Source: Tetrahymena thermophila SB210 (Eukaryota; Ciliophora; Oligohymenophorea; Hymenostomatida; Tetrahymenidae). Taken from it: DNA of 64,000 nt. This document shows positions 11,063 through 23,731 of the stretch, one piece after another. The notes under the pieces are model-generated. The model had not been told where the DNA came from and did no database searches. It was given only the letters and a program-made list of their open reading frames with translations. Made by a program: the position numbers and the translations under genes. The stretch lies in NCBI RefSeq assembly GCF_000189635.1, contig NW_002476192.1:62001-126000 (forward strand), written 5' to 3'. Numbering within the stretch: the stretch's first letter is position 1; each line of letters starts with the position of its first letter.

Positions 11063-13579
11063 TCAAAGTTATTTGCTGTTTTGTTGAAAGTTATCGCTTA
11101 GATCAATATTTTCAGTGTATTTGTATTTTTTAATCCTGATTGAGTTTGGACTTCCTTCTCTACTATTAACAGTTTAAAATTCACTTATGACTCCTTTGTT
11201 TGTTTTTATTGGTAAAACTTTTATCCTACATCCTCCTGGACTCCCTGCTCTACTTCCCTTTGACTTAAGAGAAGCTCTGCTATCGCCTTTTTAATAATTA
11301 ATTATTAATAAAAAAAATTATATAATAAATTAATACCATTCATTTATTGATCAGGTATATAATATGAGTCACTATCAAAAGTATTTATATTTTGTGTATT
11401 ATAGAAAGCTTACATTTGTTTATTTATGGAACTGTTACTTAAAACATTATTTTAACTGTTGTTTTACATATTGAAATTTTAATTTGGTTATTATATATGA
11501 TTATTATTCAATTTCTTAGAACTATCTCTTTAATTTATACTGACATTTTAACTACTTTTTAAGCTATTATTTAACTAAGATATGTTATAGTTATTGTATT
11601 CAATTGCTTTAGGGAATTTAAAGCTGTTATTTTATTTTATCCTTATAGAGTTGGGAGAAGAACTTGAATATTTTACTCTTTAGCAAGTAGGACTGTTATT
11701 TATATTAACAAGCTAACTAAGTTTGTTTTCATTTTCTTCTTTTAGGGTAGTCTAATTACCTTGTTTATTTATAAACTGTTTATATTTGTATTTTTCTGTT
11801 TCAGAATATTTTCTTTTAGTTTACTATTATACTTGTTCTGTTAGATTTTAACTAAAATTACTTCTAACTGTATTTTCGCTTGAGTGTTGATTACGAATAG
11901 ATAAAAAGTTCGCAGTGATATTATTTGAGTCTTATTAATTAAATTTTTATCCAAATTTAGCAGTTTCGTTAAATATTTGCTCTATAAAAAAATTAAAAAA
12001 ATTAAATTAGTTCTTAAAGAATTTCAAATTGATTAATTTTTAAAAATTGAAACAAAATGCTTTTTAAATGAAAACAATATTTATTACGCATGTCATCTTT
12101 TAATATATCTGCAAAGAGCTAGTTTTTATATTTATGGGTATTCTCATATTCATTTTAATTTTTGCAAAATTTTAGTTCATCAACATAATTTTCGTAGGTA
12201 TAATTATAGGCATTATTAAGTTTTATTTATTGATATTATTAATTAGGATTATTTCTACTTTTTATTAGGCTGCTGCTTCTACTTTTAATTAGAGGATTTA
12301 TATTAATATTTCTGTTGTAAATAGTATTGTTAACAAGTGCACCTTTATTTTCTTTTAGATATGGAGTATTAAAGTATATTTCTTTGCTAGTATAATTAAA
12401 TAAATTATTTTAATAAAAGTAGCTAAAACTAACTAAAAAAAATAAGTAAATCAATATATGATAACAAATCTTAATTGAAACTTAATTAACTTATCTTTTT
12501 TTTGAGGTTAAATTGATAGTACTTAAAAATGTTCTTGGTCCTAAAATTATTTATTTGCCATTTTTTACTAGTTCTATAATTTTAATAAGAAATTTATAAT
12601 GATTTTTAATGATGTATTTTATATTTACTTGGTTATAATGTACAATGTTTTCCATTTTTTATTGGTTCTAATTACATTACTCTATTTTTTTATCTTGAAA
12701 AAAACTATTCTATTAATCAGCTGGCTAGATTTAAGCTTTTTTTTATCTCACGATTGGTTTTTATGGAGCTTATTCTTAAAAATCTTGACAATCAATATTA
12801 TTTATCTTCATTTAATGTTAGTTATTTTAGGATTTTTTATCTTTATTTTGGAGGTTTTATTAGGTAAATTTTTTATTAACTTTATACAGGTTAACATTTT
12901 TGAATAGATTATCTGATTGCTTTATGTTAATGTGTAGTTAATCGTGTTGTCCCTCTAATTGTAAATATTTGATTCCTTTTTTATACAAAAATGAGAATGA
13001 TTAAATTTTGGGTAGCATAGATATGTGTAATCAATCAATTCTCTTTAAGATATTACCATTGCTAAACAAACTTTGCGATTCAATCATCGTACCAAATTTA
13101 ATTTTAAGAAAGCCTGTAGTTTACTTTCTTAACTTAATTATCAAATTAAAAGTAGAAGAAAAAATATATAAAAGCTTTGATTTTCACTTTTTTAAAGGTA
13201 AAGAGAATTGCAAAAATAATTATAAAAACTTATGCTAATCAATTAATTTGCTTTATATGTTAACTGACTTCTTTGCTTTTATGTAGAAGCAAAGAGCTTA
13301 ATGATTTAACCTTATTTTTGATTAATAATGGAAATGCTTAATATTGCACACATGTTAATAGCATTATTAATTTCAAGTTATAATAAAAGAAGTATTTGAT
13401 GTTTCGTTTTTTTATAATAATAATTTTAACATAATCCAAATTTAAATATTTAATTAGTAATAATTGACAAAAAATAAACTTAACTTTTTATCTTATAAAA
13501 GAAAAATTAATTATTCACCTGAGTTACTACACAAATATCTAATGTAATCTTCCTTAATACTCAAATTTATATCAACCAT
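11063..13579 (-). CDS. Unrecognised Asn/Gln/Ser-rich protein, multi-exon
   Basis: Minus-strand gene assembled from protein-like exons with compatible GT-AG junctions. The start is probably ATG 13579 (MVDINLSIKEDYIRYLC). Exons follow with GFLKIKFGTMIESQSLFSNG, LQLEGQHDQLHINIK (about 12960), a Gln/Lys/Asn-rich exon (about 12910-12640: EQAPQKPIVRQKKAQIQP), then exons through 12370-12060 and 11990-11360. A final exon ends DNFQQNSKQL before TGA 11065-11063. A short motif recurs near the end: SSPNSIRIKQ, GSPNSIRIKK and a looser GSPGGCRIKV. These Ser-Pro/basic motifs look like phosphorylation or docking sites, by inference. No folded domain is recognised. Exons between 13579 and 13150 are the least certain. 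A hydrophobic open frame on the other strand over 12599-12907 is a shadow of this gene. Confidence 0.68.
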
Positions 13580-14632
13580 CAAGGAAATTTTGCTTTGCAA
13601 ACAATTAAATAAATATTTGCTATTTAATTAATTTCTAATTAAGTTATTTCAAAAAAAATAAATTAAGGAATATAAACATTCATAATATTTAAAATGTTGA
13701 AGCAAATAAAATTCTATTTTATATGAAAGTTTTTATTTTTAAAACTGCTTCATTTTTTTTAGCATTAGCATTTAATTTAAGGATTTAGCTTCCATTTAAA
13801 GAATAACTTTTGTTCTAATAGCGTTTTAAAAATCAAGCAGTTACAAGTAGTTGCTGAAATAGAATTTTTTTATTAATAATAATAAAATATTTAATAAAAA
13901 ATGTAAAGATAGAGATTTACTACTTTTTACAGTGATTTTTAAATAGTCGTAAAGTAAAAAAACTTAGGGAAAAAGGAATTAATAATCTTTACAGAACTTA
14001 TATTAATGAATAAATAATTTATTATTGGTAAAATTTTGTTTTAAACTTTTTTAACAAGGGTTTGTTTGTTTGTTTGTTTGTTTGCTAGCTTGTTTTATAT
14101 GATCTTCAAGCTTATTAAAATGAAACATAAAATAGATAATTAAAAGAATATGCAATCAATCATAATCTTTTAATGATAGTGATGCAATTATCAAAAAATA
14201 TTATTAATAAATTAATGAATTCAATAAAACCACCTTCAAAAAAATTAAAATTACTTGATAGAATTCATATATTTCTATTAATAAGCGCATATTATATACA
14301 CATTAATTAATATTTTCTGGATATTGATATTTATTTCTCCACTACTGAAATCCAAGCATAAAATAAGCTCTTTTTTGTGAAAATTATAAAAAATTAATAG
14401 CTTTTAGATATTTAATAATAAAGTAAATAATAGTTATATAAGCATTCAATTTTTAGAATAAAGGGGACTTATCATCATTTTTATCACAATAAAAACCTTA
14501 GAATACAGCAACAAACATTAAAAAGCTACTAAGGCAAATCAAATTAAACCAACATATTTAACATTACCTAACTGATAAGACTAGGAGAATTTTAATTTTA
14601 ACGAATCAATTAAATAAATAATCATAATTCAA
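13580..14632. other. Divergent intergenic spacer
   Basis: A+T-rich spacer upstream of two divergent genes. It contains a TTTG tetranucleotide tract at 14061-14084. No other structure recognised. Confidence 0.6.
14061..14084 (+). repeat. (TTTG)6 microsatellite
   Basis: Six perfect TTTG units, followed by the near-unit TTTGCTAGCTTG. Confidence 0.9.
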
Positions 14633-17320
14633 ATGGGTTGTGCTAATGTGAGAGGTGTTTAAAGTCCTTCAAAATAAGGTAATAAAGTCGTTCCTTTAGA
14701 TGAAAAGCCTGCTATTTCAGTCTCAAAGGAAGATCCTTAAACCAATTGTAATAATAATGTTACACAGAATACTCATAATCAAGAAATCAAAAAAGAGTAG
14801 TAAGATGATTAGAAGAAGCATTACATACCAAACCAAGTAATAAATGAAAAAAAAAAAACAAAGCATTATTTTAAATATGAAAAGACAAAAAGAATATTAA
14901 TTTCTATTTTCAATAAAAGAAAAAAAGAGTAAAAGAAACTGTTACTATGAAACAGGCTACAGATGAAGAGGTATTTTATTTTTAAATTTTGTTTCATTTA
15001 ATTTAAATGGCTTTTTTAAAGAAGTTCTATTCACAGTTTTATCAATCAATATGTTTAATTGAACTTTAAACCTCAATATTTTGTGTATAGTTTTAATATT
15101 ACAATATAGATATTTTCCATACTTTATCCTTAAAGTAAATTGACTAACAAAAATAAAGATTTATAATAATAGTTAGTAATATATATAATTCAATTATTAA
15201 AATAATTAAAAGGGAAATAAAATGATTAATAATTATGTTTTCCTTGATACTTTGGGTAGAGGATCTTTTGGTAAAGTTAAGCTAGCAGTTAATAGAGGTG
15301 ATACTAAATAAACTAAGTTTGCTATTAAGATTTTTAAAAAGAGTTTTCTTAAGAGAAAACGTGAATATTACCGTGATAGTGGCGGAGGTAATTTCAATTA
15401 TTTTATATTTTCAATTTAATAAATATGACTTTAATAAAAACGAGTATTCACATAAAATACTGAAAAAAATTAAAGCATCAGTAGATTATTTGGAATTTAA
15501 AATTATATTTAGTTAAAATTTTCAATTTAATTAAATTCAAAAATAATATTAAATTTAAATTGTTTTATTTATTTGTTTAATTTTAAAAAATAATAATTTG
15601 AATTCTTTTAATTATTTAATATCACTTTAATTTAACATAAATTATTAAATCATAAATAGCTATGAAGTATAAAGATGCTCTTGACAATGTAAAAAAAGAA
15701 ATTGCCATCATGAAAAAGCTACGTCATGCTAATGTTGTTAGGCTATATGAGGTTATTGAAAACCCAGATAATGATAAGCTTTATATGGGTATTTAATTAT
15801 TTTATATTCATTTTATTCATTAATTGATAATCTAAAACCTCAATAAATATCTTCTATTTTTAAAAGTAATGCCAATATCTCCTACATATTTTAACAATTT
15901 TTACCCTCTTTTAAAAATCTTAATTCAAAGGTTTTTTTATCAAGGTTTTAGAGTAATTATAATTTTGTTGTTTTACTTAAAAAATAATTATCAGCATCAA
16001 TCAATTTATTAATTAATCAGTTAAAAGCTTGAAATTTCATTTAAAAAGCCAATACATTAAATTAAAAAACGGCTTAAAATTTATTTTTTATATCCAGTAA
16101 ACAAAACTAGTTTATTTATTCCAACACATTAATATCATCATTACAAATAATGTTTAATTTAATCTAAAAGTTTGAAAAATAATTGAAGTACTTTCTTGAT
16201 TAATTGGTTATTTGAAAAACACAAAAACTACAAAATTCAAATGAATTTTTATTTTTTTTAATACTAAAAAATATTTTAATTTTTTTTTTAGTAATTGATT
16301 ATGCATAAGGTGGCTAACTGATAGAATGGGATGATGACGAAGAGAAATTTTTCTTTTGCAATTAAAGCTAAAATGAAGCTTATACTGAAGATTATTTAAG
16401 GGAGTTATTTAGAGGATGCATTAAGGGTCTAAGCTATTGTAAATTTATATCAGATTATAAAATAATAATATAATTAACTTGTAAAATAGTACATAATAAT
16501 GGTATCATTCATAGAGATATAAAACCTCAAAATATTCTTCTTGACTCAGAAGGAAGACCAAAATTAGCAGATTTTGGTGTCTCTACTGTAAGTGAAACAG
16601 AAACTGTATCTGGCAATGAAGGAACTTACTATTTCATGCCTCCAGAAGCTTTGAGTAAGGAAAATAGCAAAGAAGGATATAATGGAAAGAAGGCAGATGT
16701 GTGGTCATTAGGTGTTACTTTCTTTTGTTTTACATTCCTAGAAATTCCTTTCTAAGGTTCTAATCTTTAAGAAATATTTGAAGTTATTAAATAGAAAGAG
16801 TATTTTAATATTTTTCCATTTTTTACAAAATTATAATTAAATTTTAATATAAAGTTTAGCTTTTCCTTCTCATAGAGAATGTAGCGATGGATTAAAAGCT
16901 TTATTTACAAAGATGATTGAAAAAGATCCAACTAAAAGAATTTCTTTAACCTAGCTTAGTGAAGATCCGTGGTTAAACTTAAATGCCAAGAAAAATCTTA
17001 AAGAGGAAATGTAAAAATATTATTAATATTTAGAAATAAAGCTAAACATTTTTATAAAAAAATAGTGAAGAAGGTAATGTACTAGCTTAAGTTAATGAAT
17101 AGGATGTTGAAAATGCTGTATAAATATCTACAGTAGTGAAAATAGTAATTTTTTAAATATATAATAAATATTAATTTAAATCAAATTTTATTTTAAGAAA
17201 ACATGGCTTGCAAGATGGAAAGAGAATCATAATGGAAAAGGTAGTATGGAACTAAAGTAATAAAATAGTGGAATAAAAACAACTATAAAACCATCTAATA
17301 GTAATAACTCTCATGAATGA
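14633..17320 (+). CDS. CaMKK/SNF1-activating-kinase-like Ser/Thr kinase, probably N-myristoylated
   Basis: Multi-exon kinase starting MGCANVRG. Gly2-Cys3 is a classic myristoylation/palmitoylation start, so membrane attachment is likely. A polar leader of about 90 residues precedes the kinase domain. In order: LGRGSFGKVKLAV; lysine in FAIKIFKKS; KKEIAIMKKLRHANVVRLYE with the following NPDNDKLYM, typical of CaMKK/LKB1-pathway kinases; VIDYAQGGQL hinge; HRDIKPQNILL; LADFGVST; and GTYYFMPPEALS in place of the usual APE triplet, followed by KADVWSLGVTFFC. The PPEA form and the long acidic hinge insert (EWDDDEEKFF) are CaMKK-like. All catalytic residues are intact. The tail after the C-lobe is polar, ending NNSHE-TGA at 17318. 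At least seven introns. Confidence 0.9.
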
Positions 17321-18376
17321 AAGAATAAATACTCGGCAAAATTTAAAACTTTAGAATCAATCAATTAATTTCATTAACAAATTAATTAATTAATTAACTG
17401 ACTAACTAACTAGTAATAATATAAAAAATAATTTCTATCAAATAATATTAAAATAAAGCTCATTCATAATAAAATAAACATTAATCCAATACAATCGATC
17501 TTCTTTAATTTATTTACAATAATACTTTACTTACAAAATTAAATAAAATTATTTGAGTCCATCTATCTTATCCTATCTGTGTAATCAGACTAATAAAAAC
17601 TGCCAATATAGAAATAATACGTATATTTAGGTTCTTAGATATCTATCAAAAATTTAATATTTGCAATAGCAATGATACTAACATGGTCTTCGATATATAG
17701 ACCTACCTATCTCTCTGTCTATCAATTCAACCTAAGTAGTAATTCTATCTATAAACCTAAATTAAAATTTTCTTAATTTTATAAAATGAATTTACTTTCT
17801 ACTGATACTACAATAAATTAGATATTAGAAGTTTATATTATACTTTTTATAATTTAATTGCACTCACTTTTCCATACATAAATGTTGTCCTGATTACTCT
17901 AAGATTTTATTTGAATTTTCCAAATTTCTAAATATATCAATCAAAAAATTATTCATTAAGTTACCAATTGAATTTTAAATAAATTTATATGTTTAAGTTA
18001 AAAACCTTTATCCAAAAATATTTTAATTTAAAATTCAAGAATGAATTCAAGATAAGTTGAATTTATTTAAAAATTTTTTAATGGGATATTTTAACTAACT
18101 CAAATGTAAAAATGATAAAATAATTTATTTAAGTAATTGATTATTTATATTGTTGATAGTATTTAAAGCAATGCATTTTATTTAAGATTATTTCAAATTA
18201 TGATGTGATTCTATGTTTTTCTGAAGAAATTTCTTTGATTAATATTTAAGGATATTAGATTCTAAGTAGATGATTATAAATTGAAACAAGTGAATCTAAA
18301 TTAAATTAAATTTATAGTAAATATAAAGATTATACTCTACTTGCTATTTTACAGTTGTTTATATATATTAGCAGAA
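17321..18376. other. Intergenic with tetranucleotide tract
   Basis: A+T-rich. Just downstream of the kinase stop is a degenerate ATTA/CTAA tract (17381-17412). A TCTA-type tract lies near 17700-17750. No gene seen. Confidence 0.6.
17381..17412 (+). repeat. ATTA/CTGA/CTAA tetranucleotide tract
   Basis: AATTAATT units grade into ACTGACTAACTAACTAG. Similar tracts follow two other plus-strand genes in the window. Confidence 0.8.
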
Positions 18377-20301
18377 ATGAAATAAAGGATTAATATTTTG
18401 TTATAGGGAAATTAAGTCAAATATTATTTTGCAAGAGCATTTAATAAAGGGCAGGTTTAAAAAGACATCAGCTAGAAGTTGAATGAAAAAAAGAAGAAAA
18501 CTGAAGAGTAGAAGAAGATAGAAGGAGCCATTTTACATGATAAGGAAAGTAGAAAAGAAAAGGATTCTGAAGAAATAGATTAGTTATTTATGGCAAAATG
18601 TCATTTAGATGTTTAAAGATTCCCAGAAAAAGCTTTAAAAAGAGCTTAGCAAGTATTTTCTAAGTATCCTCATAAAGAACTGAGAGAAATGGGAGTTAAT
18701 TTTATGAAAATGTATTAATAAATGCATGCTGTAGAAAAACCAAGCGATATTAGTTAAACTGAGTTATTTGCAAATACAGATCAATTGCTATAATCAAGCG
18801 ATAATCCTGAATAAATCATTTACTTAAGAAGAAGCGAAGAAACTTAAGAAGAAATGGATGAAAAGGTGAAATTAAAAAGAAAATTAAAAGCTGAAAAAGC
18901 TTAAAATAACAAAGATGAAGAAACTCAGCAAGAGAAAGATTAAAATTCTACTGAATAAGAAAGCGATGATTTGGTAGATTTAACAAAAGACGAGCCTAAA
19001 TTTAAAAGTAATGCAAATAACAATATCAAACTGAGTTTATTTGAATACAGTTAAAATTCTTCTGTTGCTTACTTGTTGAGAAAAGCCCCTCACACTTTTT
19101 CTGTTGCTTGTAGAATATTAACTGAAATTAGATACAGGATGCCTAATTTTAATCCTCAAACTTTTTTAGATTTTGGTGCTGGTTTAGGTAAAATTTATCT
19201 AAAATAATTTCTTTATCTTGTTAAAATTAAATTATTTTTAAAATGTTTAAAATGAATTAAATTGAATTTTATGATTTAATATGAAGACTTATTCAAATTA
19301 AATGATTTTAAATAAAATATATAATCCACTTATTGTCAGAGTAAAGTTTTTTAAATTTTTGGAATAAAGGGATTAACTTTTGAGACTCTTACTTTTATCT
19401 AATAAATTCATTTTAAAATAAAGGCAGTGGAAGTTTGGCTTTTTAAGATATTTTCCCAGAATGTAAGAATATAGTTGCATGTGAACCTTCAAAGAATATG
19501 AGAAAGCTTGGAAAACATATGACATAAGATATTCCAAATTTAGTTTATGTTGAAAATTTAGCTTAAACAATATCTTTACCTTATGCAGTAGAGTTCGATA
19601 TTGTATTTATATCACACGTTTTACAAGAAGTTCCATCAGTTGAAGGTAAAATTTTACAATTTTTGACTCTTTTTTCTTATTTTTCATAATAAAATTTAGC
19701 TCGTAAGCTCATTATCGATAGTTTGTGGAATAAGGTCAAAAAAGGAGGTATTATGATTTTTGTAGAAAATGGAACTCCTAAGGGTTTTAGATTTGCTCAT
19801 GATTTTAGAAGATATATATTAGAAAATAAAAAAAGTGATGATCCCTATATTGTTGCTCCTTGTCCTCACTAAGGACCATGTCCTTTGGCTGCTAAAGCTG
19901 ACACTTGGTGCCATTTTGAATAAAAAGTAGGAAAATACCCAAAGTCTGTTTTCTCAAAGTTGCCTACTGAAAAATAATTTGACAATGAAAAATTCTGCTT
20001 TATGGTGATACAGAAAGGAGTTAAATAAGAAGAAAGAGATGAAGATAATTCACAAACTTTTGCAGAAAAATCTTTCTTCTGGGATAGAATTCTTTTCCCT
20101 ATAATGAGGAGATCCAAACATTTCGTATATGATTTATGTACACGAGATGGAGATTTCGAAAGAAGAGTAACTGCTAAATCACATGGAGATGAAGAATATA
20201 AAACTATCAAAAAACTTTCATGGGGTGATTTGTGGCCTTTTTTCAAAAGAATACCTAACAAATTTAGAAAAGAAGGACCAAAAGGACCAAGATTGTGGTG
20301 A
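18377..20301 (+). CDS. METTL17: METTL17/Rsm22-like mitochondrial small-subunit ribosome assembly factor
   Basis: Rsm22/METTL17 proteins bind the mitochondrial small ribosomal subunit during assembly and carry an Fe-S cluster on an S-adenosylmethionine methyltransferase-type fold. ATG 18377 gives a basic, amphipathic leader (MKQRINILLQ...YYFARAFNKG) suitable as a mitochondrial presequence, then a charged Lys/Glu region. The conserved core starts at AYLLRKAPHTFSVACRIL, followed by the SAM-binding-like FLDFGAGLG and SGSLAFQDIFPECKNIVACE. Next come HVLQEVPS and GGIMIFVENGTPKGF, and the family hallmark CPHQGPCPLAAKADTWCHF, which supplies three cluster cysteines. A further Cys in KFCFMVIQKG may be the fourth. 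The C-terminus (LCTRDGDFERRVTAKSHGD) is typical. Two introns interrupt the core (from about 19190 and 19645). The highly charged N-terminal insert is longer than in animals. Confidence 0.95.
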
Positions 20302-20746
20302 GAAATTAAATTAAAATAACCATTTAAAAATATAATTAGATTAAATTAATTCATTCATTCACTTTACTACTTTTAAATTCTTATACAAAAATAAAAAATA
20401 AAATGTTAATGTTTAATATAAGTTAATTTATATTGAAACAAATGTTGATATTTTAATTCTATGATATTAATATAAATGAAAGTGTTCAATAGAGGCTTTT
20501 ATATGGCGGCAATAAATGATTTTGTTAATTTGAAAATTTTGTTTATTTACTTAAAAACATTTTATTAATTGCAAATAAAGAAAAAAAGTATTTACAATTT
20601 TACCTTTTTTGTTTATATTACCATCAAATATTTGTTTTTGAAATTTATTAAGAATTTTAAATGATAAAAAATTTACGTGATTTTTTAGATTCATTAATTA
20701 ATTAAAAAATTGAATTTGATAATTTTCAATAAATTTTCAAACAAAA
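20302..20746. other. Intergenic, AT-rich
   Basis: No coding or RNA signal seen between two same-strand genes. Confidence 0.6.
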
Positions 20747-22856
20747 ATGATTAAAATAGGAGTTATAAGTACTTTAGTATTTATTTTATACATAGTGTCT
20801 TTAGCATAATGTAACAAATACATAGGTTAGTTTTTTGCATCTAGCGATATGGAAAAAACTCTTGTTTACTTGAATAATACTTTGTTTGTAGAAAGACTCG
20901 ATTAGAGAACACATAAGCACGTTTAATACAAGCAGAATAACTTCTCGCTTTATTCTAAAAATGATAATATAAAAACTCCTGCTTATGGAATTATTTATGA
21001 TCAATTTTCTTTAGTTTCAAAAGATATGTAGATATTTGCGCATAAAATAAATTATAGTAGAATGACTCTTGATCTTGCTTTTACTTTAGATTTAAAACTA
21101 CTATGCGAAGATAATTAACAAAAGCAAATTTAATTTGATGATCCTAATTACTGTTCCTAAAATATATAGGAGGATTATATAACCTACCTTCATGCATACT
21201 TTAACGTTATTTTTATTTCAACAAAAAACAACTAATTTATTCTTAATATAGATGAGTTACTTAATTATATTTAAAAATTATAGCTTGCAAATTAAAAGAT
21301 TTCTATTATTTAACAAGAACCACTTTTATAGAGCCTGATTTCTTATGAAAAATTTTAGATTTCAGACAAATATTGTCAAGATTGTATTTAAGGAGTTTAA
21401 TTTTTTATAAAAAATTAACAATATGTCATATTAAAATAAAATTCATCACTAAGAAACTAAATCATTCTGCCCTATAATTTGACCTCAGAATTATTTGCTT
21501 AAATTGAAGGCTGTGAAAATAATTTTGATTTTGACATGACTTATGAGTAAAAGGGTCCAAAAATAGACAAAGGATATTTTGTTATAATAAGATGTAACTA
21601 AAGAATTAAGCTTCTTAAAATAAAAAAAGAATCAATAGAAATGATTGATGATTAAAATTTGAACTAAAATATGGATAAATCTGTTAATTCAGTACTACTT
21701 TACGATTATTCTAATTAGCATATTTATGGTTTTTATAATGATTCTCTAGCTTGCTTTTATTCAAAATATGAATCGAGCACAAAATCAAAGTTTTTAAATA
21801 ATGAAAATTAAAATACAACGAATCTCACAGCCTCAGAAAATAAAAAAACACCAAACTATCACATTTGCTTAAAGAATCAAATTCCTTCTATGACTTTCTC
21901 ACATGTTTTATATAATGACTAAGATAATAAAGTTACTATTATATTAAGTAAAACTGATAAAAAATATACTGAGATTTTAGGTTAATTAATAGACAAATGT
22001 AGCTTCTTCAATTTAAAAGAATCTATTGAATGTAATTTATGCTCGTAATGCAGCAATTCTTGTGCAAGCTATAATTTAGAATATTGCGGTGGTTAATTTG
22101 TAAATATTTTAATTCTTAAACAAAATAAACTATATATTCTAACTTTTAATCTTCATCCATTATCCATTCAATTATTTATTTATTTACTTACTTACTTACT
22201 TATTCTTTAATTCATTCATTCATAAATCGTTTTTATTATAACTCCCAACAAGCCTTTTAAAAAATATAATTTTTCTTAAGGATGATCACATCAAAAAGTA
22301 TTTTAAAGAAAATTTTGATAAAAAAATATTTATCATTTAAACAATTGAATTTAATAAATTGAAATTTTTAATAAATTAGATGTTTTTTAGATTCAATACA
22401 TTTCTGGCTTTGTTAATATTAGCTTTAATAGCATTAGTAGGGCTTATATTAAAATAGTTACCAAAGTTAATTAAAGAATGCTTGAAATTAACAATTTAGT
22501 TTATTGTACTAATTTTTTGCCATTTTCCTATTATTTTATGCAATCTAATAAAAAAGTTTACTAAGGCAGCAAAAATTAAATGTAGAAAATTTAAAATAAA
22601 AGTAAAAAATATTTTTCATAGAATATTCAAATCAAAATCAGACTAACTTAATAATTAAAACGAAGATATATGTCCTATTTGCATGGATACATTATCTGCC
22701 CGTCCTATTGGAAAATTTGTTTGCAATAATCACTCTGCTCATTTAGATTGTCTTGAAGAATATAACACTTCTAAAATAAATAACAATTAGGATTTAGATT
22801 GTCCATTTAGAGATACAGCAGAAAGCAAATAAAACATTCAAATGTCAGAAGTTTGA
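20747..22856 (+). CDS. Membrane protein with extracytoplasmic domain and C-terminal RING-like motif
   Basis: Two exons (20747-22099 and 22380-22856; 451+159 codons, phase 0) encode 609 residues. Residues 1-22 (MIKIGVISTLVFILYIVSLA) form a signal peptide. The following 420 residues have scattered cysteines, ending in a CNLCSQCSNSC cluster, and should face the lumen or outside. Exon 2 opens with a membrane segment (FLALLILALIALVGLIL) and a second hydrophobic stretch (IVLIFCHFPIILC), then a basic juxtamembrane region. A RING-like C-terminus follows: CPICMD, then FVCNNHSAHLDC, then CPF. The layout of lumenal domain, membrane segment and RING resembles PA-TM-RING/Goliath-type ubiquitin ligases. 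The final zinc ligand is not where expected (CPFRDTAE, with no eighth Cys), so ligase activity is uncertain. Confidence 0.78.
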
Positions 22857-23320
22857 TGAAAAAGTATTTAAAATATTAAACAGACATTGTTTAAATAAAG
22901 TTCAACATTTAAAAATTTTTTATTTTAAATTAGCCTCACTGTATGTATATCAGTCAGTCATTTAATTTGATAATTTGATTTTTGAACAAATTAATTTAAT
23001 CTTATCTTTTTTATTGCAATTATTGCTGGTACAAATTAATAAAGTAGAACAAAACTTTAAATAAAAGTAATGGTATGAATAGACTTAAAAGCTATAAAAT
23101 ATTTAAACAAAATATAAATGTATATATGCATGGAATTTATGTACTCCTTAATCTAAATTATAAAGCTAACTAGATTTTATATTATTAATAGTGAATGAAA
23201 ATTTCCAAGTATTTATTTTCTTTTCTGGTTTTGAACTAATTATAATTACTTCCTAATTTTTTTAATTGATAAAATGAATTTTTTTATTTTATTTGAGTTT
23301 TTATTTTTTTTTATTGAAAA
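22857..23320. other. Convergent 3' flanks
   Basis: A+T-rich spacer between convergent genes. Nothing recognised. Confidence 0.6.
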
Positions 23321-23731
23321 TCAGTTGTTTGCAGTGAACTTAAACTTGCAATCTTAGCATTCGTAGAAAACTGTTGAACCTTCATCAGCAGAACGAGTTT
23401 ATACTGTCCAGAAGTAAAGAGTATCATGACCGCAATCAGGACATTCTTGCTTTAAAGTTGCCTTTTTGTGTTTGTGCTTGTCTTCCAAATCTTCTTCTTC
23501 TATACCATGTATTTTTTTGTTTTATGAGGCTCTATATTACTCAAGCCATTACTTTTTCTAGTTAAATTCAATTCTAGAAACAATAGGAGCGCACTTATAT
23601 TCTAGGACTGAACATAAGAATTCACACTTTGAACATTCTACTTTATCAGAATAAAGAGGCATTTCTATCATGTTACCGCACTAGGGGCAGAATTCACTGG
23701 CAGTATTTAAATTTTTGATATCTATTTCCAT
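23321..23731 (-). CDS. RPA12: RNA polymerase I subunit RPA12 (A12.2)
   Basis: Complete intron-less 136-residue protein, the usual size of the family. RPA12 is the small zinc-ribbon subunit of nuclear RNA polymerase I, acting in rRNA transcript cleavage and termination. The N-terminal ribbon is FCPQCGNMIE...VECSKCEF (CxxC pairs about 22 apart). After a Lys/His-rich linker comes the TFIIS-like C-terminal ribbon: ECPDCGHD...YECQDCKFKF. It carries the catalytic hairpin QTRSADEGSTVFYEC, with the invariant Asp-Glu inserted into the Pol active centre for transcript cleavage. RSADEGSTVFY distinguishes it from RPB9 and from Pol III RPC11. All eight zinc cysteines are present. Confidence 0.96.

Noticed and set aside
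12599-12907. Hydrophobic plus-strand ORF resembling a membrane protein
   Set aside because: It lies opposite a Gln/Asn/Lys-rich minus-strand exon that splices in frame into the neighbouring gene. The hydrophobicity is an antisense artefact.
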